This document shows positions 54,601 through 62,300 of a DNA stretch of 64,000 nt, piece by piece. The notes under the pieces are model-generated. The model made no database searches. It saw only the letters and a list, made by a program, of their open reading frames with translations, and had not been told where the DNA came from. Both the position numbers and the translations under genes were made by a program. Source of the stretch: Maledivibacter sp. (lineage in GTDB: Bacteria; Bacillota; Clostridia; Peptostreptococcales; Caminicellaceae). How positions within the stretch are numbered: position 1 is the first letter of the stretch; each line of letters starts with the position of its first letter. Location: positions 168,714 through 232,713 of the forward strand of contig JAOASB010000013.1 in assembly GCA_025210375.1 (NCBI GenBank). The letters are read 5' to 3'.

Positions 54601-54670
54601 AAAACCCTATATATTTGTTTAGTTTTAATGTGAAACAACTATATTTTTGACCTGTTTTCATATGTTTTCA

Positions 54671-55429
54671 TCAATCGTTTATGATTGCTGATACTGTATA
54701 GTAATAACCTGCTGGTGGATTTTCTACCGCGCCTTTATCAGTAACAAATTTTACATTTTTACCAAAATGCCTTGCAGCTATCCATAAATGACACATTGCT
54801 ATACCCATATCGATTTGATTCATCTTTTTATATACAATAGCTTTTATAAAGTTTGATTTAATACAATAGGCATGGATTTTATTATTGTCTACCTTCAAGA
54901 ACCAAGGTTGACTATTTGTTGCCGATGGAGCCAGACGAACTGCTTCTATAAGTTTATCTTCTTTATCATCATCTCTAATCTTTTCAATAGTCTTTCTTTT
55001 AAACTCAGATATATTTTCTCTATGTAAGCTCTCTGTTGGATTCCCGAAGGCTAAGGCAATCACATATTCTAATTGGAATTTTTTTAATATTTCTTTCTTA
55101 GGTTGTGCCATTCCAACCCAACAGCTTCCTAATCCATTAGAGGAAAGAAATAAATCTACTTGTTGAAGTATAAATCCTACATTCGTTAGATACCCTTCCT
55201 TATTTTCAGATGATATTAGAATATAGTGGGGAGCCTTAATAGGAAGTATATTTTTAACCACCTCACCCCCAACAATATTCATTTCAATTTTAATATCTTC
55301 ATATAAGGGTTCCACTTTATCCATATAAGCTGAAATATCCTCAAGGGTATTTTTACCAAGTGGCTCTAGATCATATTTCCTAACAGACTTTCTTTTATAT
55401 ATTATGTCATAAAAATCTTTATTTTGCAT
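54671..55429 (-). CDS. Nitroreductase family protein (TM nitroreductase type)
   Basis: This 252-residue flavoprotein has a nitroreductase fold: N-terminal DIIYKRKSVRKYDLEPL (FMN phosphate contact), HYILISSENKEGYLTNVGFILQQVDLFLSSNGLGSCWVGMAQPKKEI, and a C-terminal RLAPSATNSQPWFLKV. The KRKSVRKY and SATNSQPW motifs are in the order expected for the PF14512 type. It reduces an unknown acceptor with NAD(P)H. GGAGG precedes the ATG. It lies alone on its strand, after the transposase-like gene. Confidence 0.82.
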   Translation of the reverse strand: MQNKDFYDIIYKRKSVRKYDLEPLGKNTLEDISAYMDKVEPLYEDIKIEMNIVGGEVVKNILPIKAPHYILISSENKEGYLTNVGFILQQVDLFLSSNGLGSCWVGMAQPKKEILKKFQLEYVIALAFGNPTESLHRENISEFKRKTIEKIRDDDKEDKLIEAVRLAPSATNSQPWFLKVDNNKIHAYCIKSNFIKAIVYKKMNQIDMGIAMCHLWIAARHFGKNVKFVTDKGAVENPPAGYYYTVSAIIND

Positions 55430-55614
55430 TATTCTACCTCCAATCAGTTATAGTTTGTTAAAATATTTTTATGATATTTTACCCCTGTGTATGCTGCAAA
55501 TATAAGGGAATATCTAAAAATCATTACAAAAACAAAGGAATTTTGTGGCTTAATGAAGGGCTTTATATATAATAATATTGCTAAACCAATTTTCTGTCAA
55601 TTTAAGTGGGTTTT

Positions 55615-55629
55615 AAATGATTATCATTT
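55615..55629. promoter_or_regulatory. Fur-like palindrome AAATGATTATCATTT
   Basis: A perfect 15-bp palindrome with TGATTATCA at its centre, which is the core of a Fur box. It lies about 186 bases upstream of the nitroreductase start on its template side. The 55430-55820 gap otherwise holds a terminator and part of repeat B. Confidence 0.4.
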
Positions 55630-55757
55630 ATCTAATTGTACATATTTGTATTGAGATTCAGCCCGTTTCTATCCTTCATTATACCTCTCCTTCAACTTTC
55701 CAGTATACCAGAAACAATTATAATCCCCACAAAATAGCAATATATTTACTAATAATG

Positions 55758-55800
55758 AAAAGCTACCTGATGATTTTACTACAAATCATCAAGCAGCTTT
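55758..55800. terminator. Terminator between flavin protein and nitroreductase units
   Basis: AAAGCTACCTGATGATTT and AAATCATCAAGCAGCTTT form a long stem with T-rich and A-rich ends on both sides. It ends the MarR/split-barrel operon. Confidence 0.7.
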
Positions 55801-55820
55801 ATTTTGTAAACATTCTTAAC

Positions 55821-55877
55821 TGAGCAAATTGCATAATTAATTTCTATAAAAACCATCTACTATAGGGATTTTAAAAT
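55821..55877 (-). repeat. Palindromic intergenic repeat B, partial copy
   Basis: TGAGCAAATTGCATAATTAA followed by TTTCTATAAAAACCATC matches the reverse complement of the right half of repeat B copy 1. It reaches the stop codon of the split-barrel gene at 55871. Confidence 0.65.
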
Positions 55878-56275
55878 TTAAATTTTTCTACTGGTTCTCC
55901 TGAAAATAAATTTACTATACTTGCATCGCCACTATCTAGATAAAATACTTCAAGAGTTGGATTATCAGCTGTTTCATAACCTTTTTTCACTAATGGTGCA
56001 TTATCGATTACCAACTGCTTTTCATCTAAACTATCCGTAAACTTTACGGCACCACTAATACGTGTTATTGTAAAATCCTCTGTGGTAACAACAAATTCTA
56101 TATATGGATTTTCCACTAGTTGTTTATAGGCATTTTTCTTATTAGATGTTGTAAAATAGAATTTCCCATCCTTAATTAAGTGAACATGTTGTGGTCTTGC
56201 ATGTGGCCTATTGTTTTGTGCTGTAGCTAATACACCTGACTTGTTTTCAGTTAAAAAATCAATAATCTTTTTCAT
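55871..56275 (-). CDS. Pyridoxamine 5'-phosphate oxidase-like flavin split-barrel protein
   Basis: This 134-residue protein (ATG at 56275 after GGAGAATGATA) is of the PNPOx-like family: KKIIDFLTENKSGVLATAQNNRPHARPQHVHLIKDGKFYFTTSNKKNAYKQLVENPYIEFVV. It binds FMN or F420-type flavins and reduces small substrates, with unknown target. It overlaps the preceding MarR gene by about 17 bases, so the two are co-translated and MarR probably controls it. Confidence 0.8.
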   Translation of the reverse strand: MKKIIDFLTENKSGVLATAQNNRPHARPQHVHLIKDGKFYFTTSNKKNAYKQLVENPYIEFVVTTEDFTITRISGAVKFTDSLDEKQLVIDNAPLVKKGYETADNPTLEVFYLDSGDASIVNLFSGEPVEKFKF

Positions 56276-56735
56276 TATCATTCTCCTCTTCTATTTCTTT
56301 ATAATGCTCTGTTAAATTCCCAAGCAATTTATGTAACACACCTCTTAACGTCCTAAGTTCTTCTAATTCAAGACCCGTTTTACAAAAAGCTTTTTGTGGG
56401 ATTTCAATAGCTTCAGATCGCATTTTTAAACCTAATTCTGTTAATTGAATAAATATTGAACGCTCATCATTAGGGTTACGCAACCGCATAATCAACTTTT
56501 TTTTCTCCAGTTTTTTTATAACGGGCGTTAATGTATTTGAAGCCAAGTAAAGCTTTTGCCCAAGTTCTTTCATTGTAATGCCATCCTGTTCCCAAAGTAC
56601 AAGTAGAGTGATGTATTGGGTATAACTTATATCAAAGGCATCTAGTATTGGCTTATATGAACGTATCACCTCTTTTGAGCAGGCATATAATGCAAAACAT
56701 AATTGCTTCTCAAGTTTTAATGAATCAATATCCAT
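56259..56735 (-). CDS. MarR-family transcriptional regulator
   Basis: This 158-residue regulator has the MarR winged helix: ISYTQYITLLVLWEQDGITMKELGQKLYLASNTLTPVIKKLEKKKLIMRLRNPNDERSIFIQLTELG. The cysteines near the N-terminus (CFALYACSKEV) could sense oxidants, as in OhrR-like proteins, but this is not certain. It precedes and overlaps the split-barrel gene. Confidence 0.9.
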   Translation of the reverse strand: MDIDSLKLEKQLCFALYACSKEVIRSYKPILDAFDISYTQYITLLVLWEQDGITMKELGQKLYLASNTLTPVIKKLEKKKLIMRLRNPNDERSIFIQLTELGLKMRSEAIEIPQKAFCKTGLELEELRTLRGVLHKLLGNLTEHYKEIEEENDNEKDY

Positions 56736-57035
56736 AACACACCTCTTTGAAATCGCATAAGATTAAATCGTATGCGATGTTTATATAAATAATACCATAT
56801 ATATATGTACTTTTCAACATTTTTTTAAAAAAACTTCAATTGATAAAACTTCCGCAAGGGGCCCTTTCCTTTGCCACGCCTTTTATACGACGTTATGATA
56901 TTTTCTAAAGAGAAGATACCTCTTTTACTGAAATATAATTCACCATGGTGGCTCACCTCTTCATAATATAATATACGTAAAAACCCATAATGTAAAATAT
57001 ATATTATGAATGTTTCTATTTTACATAGACTATAC
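56736..57035. other. Gap between MarR and ABC genes
   Basis: A 300-base stretch with AT-rich promoter-like sequence before MarR (on the minus strand) and a possible 72-codon frame (56825-57043) that overlaps the ABC gene end and has no clear ribosome site. No palindrome or known site stands out. Confidence 0.4.
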
Positions 57036-58787
57036 TCAAGCATTCATGCTCCATCTTGAACTCTCATCCTGTAGAGTATATAACTTTTTATACAATCCGT
57101 TATTTCCCATCAATTCCTCATGCTTGCCCATTTCCTCAACCTCTCCATCCTTTAGGACAACGATCTTATCAACATTCTCTATAGTTCGCAATTTATGGGC
57201 TATAACGATAACAGTCTTTCCTTGAATCAATTTAGAAATTCCTTTCTGAACGAAATTTTCATTTCTAGGATCTAAAGAAGATGTAGCTTCGTCCAAAATG
57301 ACAATCGGAGCATTTTTAAGTAAAGCTCTTGCAATAGAAATTCTTTGTCTCTCACCACCGGATAGTTTGCTTCCATTTTCTCCTAATAACGAATTATAAC
57401 CATCGGGCAAATCTTTTATAAAATCCTCACAACCAGCTAATTTTGCCGCTTCTATGATTTCTTGTTCTGTGGCATTTTTATTGCCAATTTTGATATTATT
57501 ATATACCGTATCATTAAATAAAACGACATCTTGAAACACTATACTAATATACTTCATAAGATGTTCTGGCTTCATTTCTCTTATGTCGTTTTTACCAATA
57601 AGAATCTTTCCATGATCTACATCCCAAAACCTAGCAATCAGTTTTATGAGTGTACTCTTTCCACTACCTGATGGTCCCACTATGGCTGTTATTTGATTTT
57701 CGCAAAAAGGTATTGTCACATAATTGATTATGCTTTTTTCTTCATAAGCAAAACTCACATCTTCGACATATATATTAAAATCTGAAAGTGGTATTGTTTT
57801 TTCTCCGCTAACCCTTGGAATTAACATTAACTCCCTCATCCTTTCGGTAGCAAATCGATAGTACATCAATTCTGCCAAGGATACGATTTGAACCAATATA
57901 GGACCATATATTCTAATGGATAACAGACAAAATAGAAGAACAGGAATAATATTGACATGTCCACTAACATATAGCATTATTCCAACAAATATTGTTATTC
58001 CTGTACCTAATTGAAGAATTATTTGAGAACCAGAAAAAAAAGCTCCTGTTATTATTTCCCCCTTTAGTTGCATATTTTTCATAGAAGTTAGAATATTATC
58101 AATGTGCTTAAAATTATTTTTAGAAGTTCTACATGATTTAATAACTTTAATTCCTTCTATATATTCTTGCACGGCTTCTTCTTGTTCAAGCTTTAACTTG
58201 GTTAATACCCTCACCCATTTTTTATGAATTGTTCTACTTGCCCATATAATAAATATAGCGGTTGGTATAGTAATAATTACACAAAGGGCTAACCGCCAAT
58301 CAATAATTAAAAGGCAAATACTAATAATGATAGTAGATATACATGTGGCGATGACTTGAGGTAAAATGTGACTAAGTACCATTTCAATGGAAGCACAATC
58401 CCCCATAATATTTGTTGTAATCTCTGCTAAATCTTTCATATTAAAAAAAGTCATAGGAAGCTTCCGTAAATGCTCAGCAACTCTTATTCTGTAGCTTTCT
58501 GCCTCTGAATAAGAAGCAACAAAAGACTTTCGATGTTCATAGATTGTAGCTAAAAACATTAGAATCATTACAAATACTCCTACAAAAAATAATATCCATA
58601 TCCTATTCCAGCTAATTTCTTTTTCTGATAGTGGCTTTAAAATTTCCACTAACACCTCAATAGAAATAATAATCGGAATCATAACCAGCAGATTTGATAT
58701 TACACTTGCAAATACAGCTTTTCTTAATTTAGTTTTGCTAATATCAGAAATATACAGTAGTTTTTTAATTTCATCCAATATTTTCAC
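57036..58787 (-). CDS. Heterodimeric ABC protein, half B (third pair)
   Basis: This 583-residue half-transporter has six membrane helices and an ATPase with GPSGSGKST near 376, signature LSGGERQR and LDEATSSLD. It pairs with the upstream 602-residue half, whose gene end it overlaps by 17 bases. It is the last of four ABC halves on this strand and so ends the operon. The pair belongs to the YbtPQ/IrtAB-like type by arrangement. Confidence 0.86.
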   Translation of the reverse strand: MKILDEIKKLLYISDISKTKLRKAVFASVISNLLVMIPIIISIEVLVEILKPLSEKEISWNRIWILFFVGVFVMILMFLATIYEHRKSFVASYSEAESYRIRVAEHLRKLPMTFFNMKDLAEITTNIMGDCASIEMVLSHILPQVIATCISTIIISICLLIIDWRLALCVIITIPTAIFIIWASRTIHKKWVRVLTKLKLEQEEAVQEYIEGIKVIKSCRTSKNNFKHIDNILTSMKNMQLKGEIITGAFFSGSQIILQLGTGITIFVGIMLYVSGHVNIIPVLLFCLLSIRIYGPILVQIVSLAELMYYRFATERMRELMLIPRVSGEKTIPLSDFNIYVEDVSFAYEEKSIINYVTIPFCENQITAIVGPSGSGKSTLIKLIARFWDVDHGKILIGKNDIREMKPEHLMKYISIVFQDVVLFNDTVYNNIKIGNKNATEQEIIEAAKLAGCEDFIKDLPDGYNSLLGENGSKLSGGERQRISIARALLKNAPIVILDEATSSLDPRNENFVQKGISKLIQGKTVIVIAHKLRTIENVDKIVVLKDGEVEEMGKHEELMGNNGLYKKLYTLQDESSRWSMNA

Positions 58788-60579
58788 CTCCGATACGCCA
58801 TAGCTGAGCTTGGCTATATGTTTCCCACATAGAATAATAGTTTTCTTTATTATTAATTAATCCATCATGTGACCCAACTTCCGCAATTTTGCCTTTATCC
58901 ATAACAATAATTTGATCCGCTTTTTTTATTGTATTTAAGCGATGGGCAATCATAATGACTGTTTTGTTAGAAAGAAGTTCTTCAAAAGACTTTTGAATTA
59001 AGTATTCGTTTTCAGCGTCATTAAATGCTGTTGCTTCATCTAATATAATAATAGGTGGATTTTGTAATATAGCCCTTGCTATTGCAATCCTTTGCTTTTC
59101 ACCACCAGATAAGTGTACATTTTCACTTCCAATGATTGTATTGTATCCTTGTGGAAGATCTGCAATAAAGTCATGGCAATAGGCTTTTTTAGCCGCCAAA
59201 ATAATATCTTCGTCTGTTGCACCCCCACATCCCATTCCAATGTTATCCCTTATACTTCTCTTGAATAAATAACTATCTTGAAAAACAAAACCAACTAGAC
59301 TCATTAACTGATTCGGTTCTATATTTCGTATATCTACTCCTCCTATCAAAATCTGTCCCTCATTCACATCATAGAATCTTGGTATCAAGTGGGCAATTGT
59401 AGTTTTTCCACTCCCAGATGCCCCTACAACAGCTGTTATTTTATTACTTTTCGCAGTGAAATTCACATTATCTAATGCTTGTGTTTCCTTAGCTTTGTCA
59501 TAGCAAAAAGTAACGTTTTTAAATTCAACATCATAGGATTTTATAACTTCTTTTGAAGCAGAAAGAGACTTTACTTTTGGCTCTTGAAGTATCATATCCA
59601 TATTTTGAATTCCATATTGAATTTGATAGGTTTTCGAAATCAAATGAACAACTTTTAGCATTGTTATTGTAATTGACGGTGCAACCACTATATAAAACAC
59701 GGTTTTTGATATAAATGCATAGTAATTATTTGTACTACGTCCAACACATATTATAATAGGCAAAATAAAAATATAGATATTATGAACCAAAACTGTATAT
59801 GTGGACATTGTCTTTTCTAGTTTTAAAGTGTATTTAATAGCCGACTCAGTATACTTTTTTATTACATTATAAAATTTTTCAAATGTTGCCAATGTGGTGT
59901 TAAATAATTTCAATACAGAAATTCCTCTTACATATTCAACGGCTAAATTATTCATTTCCCCATTTGCCTTGAAAACCTCTTGCATATGAATTTTAGCCGA
60001 ATCTGTTTTAAATGATAATCCTAGTATATAAACTGCAAGCCCAATAATAGCTAAGCAGACTGCGCCATATCGCCAATCAACTAAAATAAGAATAACAAGG
60101 GTTATTAAACAAGATGTAACTGTATATACTAAATCTGGAAATTGATGAGCCAAAAAATCTTCTGTATTACCTATATCTTCATCTATTATTTTTCTAATAT
60201 TTCCACTACCCATTTTTATACCAAATCCAATAGGCAATTCCGTAAAATGTCTTAACACGTCTTTTTTCAACTTATAAATAGTTTCAAATGCAGCCCTATG
60301 CAACAGGCACAAAGCCACAAAATATGCGAGTATATTTATTGCACTTCCAATAATAAGTACCCATGCTAATTTAAAGATTTGATCAGTATTTAATTCTACT
60401 GTCTTGGCAAATGATGCTAATATCTCAGAGGCTATATAATAAATTGAGATATAAGGCAAAAAGGAAGCTAATGCTGAAATAACAAGAAAAACGACCGCTA
60501 ATATTACTATCCCCCTCTTTGTTGTTGCTATTTGTACTAACCTTTTTAATCCAGATTTATTTTTTACCCTATCCATCAT
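58771..60579 (-). CDS. Heterodimeric ABC protein, half A (third pair)
   Basis: The protein has 602 residues from the ATG at 60579, which overlaps the previous stop (ATGATG) and has GGAAGG nine bases upstream; a longer frame is unsupported. The ATPase has GASGSGKTT, LSGGEKQR and LDEATAFND, an A-type D-loop. The N-terminal helices are typical of ABC exporters. It is the partner of the half at 57036. Confidence 0.84.
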   Translation of the reverse strand: MMDRVKNKSGLKRLVQIATTKRGIVILAVVFLVISALASFLPYISIYYIASEILASFAKTVELNTDQIFKLAWVLIIGSAINILAYFVALCLLHRAAFETIYKLKKDVLRHFTELPIGFGIKMGSGNIRKIIDEDIGNTEDFLAHQFPDLVYTVTSCLITLVILILVDWRYGAVCLAIIGLAVYILGLSFKTDSAKIHMQEVFKANGEMNNLAVEYVRGISVLKLFNTTLATFEKFYNVIKKYTESAIKYTLKLEKTMSTYTVLVHNIYIFILPIIICVGRSTNNYYAFISKTVFYIVVAPSITITMLKVVHLISKTYQIQYGIQNMDMILQEPKVKSLSASKEVIKSYDVEFKNVTFCYDKAKETQALDNVNFTAKSNKITAVVGASGSGKTTIAHLIPRFYDVNEGQILIGGVDIRNIEPNQLMSLVGFVFQDSYLFKRSIRDNIGMGCGGATDEDIILAAKKAYCHDFIADLPQGYNTIIGSENVHLSGGEKQRIAIARAILQNPPIIILDEATAFNDAENEYLIQKSFEELLSNKTVIMIAHRLNTIKKADQIIVMDKGKIAEVGSHDGLINNKENYYSMWETYSQAQLWRIGGENIG

Positions 60580-62300
60580 ACCTTCCATCCTTCCGAAATC
60601 TTCATTTGGCAATACATATCTTCGTACCAACCCTCATTTTTAATTAAGCTATCATGATTACCATACTCAAGAATCTTACCAGCCTTTAGAACTATAATCT
60701 TATGGGCATCACGTATTGAATTTAACCTATGTGCAATCACAATAACCGTCCTATTCTGGGTTAGTTTTGTTATAGCCTGTTTAATCTCTATTTCATTATC
60801 TGCATCCAATGATGCAGTTGCTTCATCTAATAGAACAATGGGGGCATCCTTCAATAATGCCCTTGCGATAGAAATTCTTTGTCTTTCCCCCGCAGAAAGT
60901 GTAAATCCCCCTTCTCCCACCATTGTGTTGTAGCCTTTTTCCATTTTCATTATAAATTCATGACAATTGGCTACCTTAGCAGCTTGTATCACTTCTTTAT
61001 CCGTTGCATCTAAATTTCCAATTCGTATATTTTCATATACAGTATCTTGCAAAAGATAGACATCTTGAAAAACCATACTAATGTTTTTTAGTAGTTCATT
61101 AGGGTTAATATTACTAATATTATTATTTCCAATGATTACCGATCCTTCTTGTGGATCCCAAAATCTAGCAATCAAATTTGTTATAGTGGTTTTCCCACTC
61201 CCAGAGGGACCAACTAAAGCAGTTGTTTCTCCCATTTTTGCAACAAAACTAATGTTTTGCAAAACAGAAATATTCTCTTCATAGGAAAAAGTAACATTTT
61301 TAAACTCTATATCATATGAAGGGATATTCACTTCTTTCTTCAAGTAAGGCATTTCTTCCTGATTCTCAACTGCTATCAAATTTTCACTTGCCAAAGTCAA
61401 GTATCTAAATAAAACAAATTTAGGCAACCCTACTTTTAATATGTTTGAGAGCCCAAGATTTAGCATAATAAACGAGATAAATGAAACAACACTAATCTCT
61501 TCTTTAGATAACATTTGAACTCCCAAGATTAAAAACAAGGGAAATGATAGATCAATTAAAATACGAGAAATAAAAATATTTGGAGTTAAGGAAAACTCCG
61601 TTTTAATATTACTCTTTTTTAATTCTGAAAGTGCATTTCTTAATCGTTTAAAATTTGCTCCTACAACACCAAAAGACTTAAACACCTGAATACCTTCTAT
61701 ATATTCAACAACCCTAGAAACCAAGCCTTCCACTGCAATTTTATTCTTTTTACCTTCTTGTACAATTTTCTTCATTCCTAATATGACGATGGCAATGGCA
61801 ATTACCATTAATACTAGTTGATAAATTGCTAAGTAAGGACATATAACAAATGAAAAAACTATCAAAATAACTCCTAGTAATATTATTTTCAAAATATCAG
61901 AAACTTGATGAGTTAAGATGACTTCTAAATCATGTAACTCTGTTGTAAGGGTACCAATTAGGTAACCACTACTTTTTTGATTAAAATATCCTAAATTAAT
62001 TTTTTGCATGTGTTCACCTATCTTTAAACGTAAATCCTTTATAGATAAGCAACCAATTTTTTGGAGTTGAAATATATTTTTCTGCAAAAATATCTTTCTA
62101 ATTATAAAACAAAGTAGTAATACACAAGTGTAAATAGATATTTGCAAAACAGATAATTCATTTCCAATAGATTGCACCATGCAATACATCATGATCATAA
62201 GAGGAATTGCACCTATAAAAATATCGAAGATGGATAAACAAACTATTTTTCTATACTCTATGTAATAATTACCAAGTAATTTTTTTAGATTTTTTAACAA
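60576..62300 (-). CDS. Heterodimeric ABC protein, half B (fourth pair)
   Basis: This 574-residue half-transporter (start ATG LKNLKKLLGNYY...) has an ATPase with GPSGSGKTT near 366, signature LSAGERQR (an A in place of the second G of LSGG) and LDEATASLD. The altered signature helix is unusual. It overlaps the upstream half (62294) by seven bases. It is B-type by its D-loop. Confidence 0.85.
   Translation of the reverse strand: MLKNLKKLLGNYYIEYRKIVCLSIFDIFIGAIPLMIMMYCMVQSIGNELSVLQISIYTCVLLLCFIIRKIFLQKNIFQLQKIGCLSIKDLRLKIGEHMQKINLGYFNQKSSGYLIGTLTTELHDLEVILTHQVSDILKIILLGVILIVFSFVICPYLAIYQLVLMVIAIAIVILGMKKIVQEGKKNKIAVEGLVSRVVEYIEGIQVFKSFGVVGANFKRLRNALSELKKSNIKTEFSLTPNIFISRILIDLSFPLFLILGVQMLSKEEISVVSFISFIMLNLGLSNILKVGLPKFVLFRYLTLASENLIAVENQEEMPYLKKEVNIPSYDIEFKNVTFSYEENISVLQNISFVAKMGETTALVGPSGSGKTTITNLIARFWDPQEGSVIIGNNNISNINPNELLKNISMVFQDVYLLQDTVYENIRIGNLDATDKEVIQAAKVANCHEFIMKMEKGYNTMVGEGGFTLSAGERQRISIARALLKDAPIVLLDEATASLDADNEIEIKQAITKLTQNRTVIVIAHRLNSIRDAHKIIVLKAGKILEYGNHDSLIKNEGWYEDMYCQMKISEGWKV

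Noticed and set aside
56825..57043. A 72-codon minus-strand frame between MarR and the ABC gene
   Set aside because: No ribosome site and no family. It overlaps the end of the ABC gene and is probably chance.
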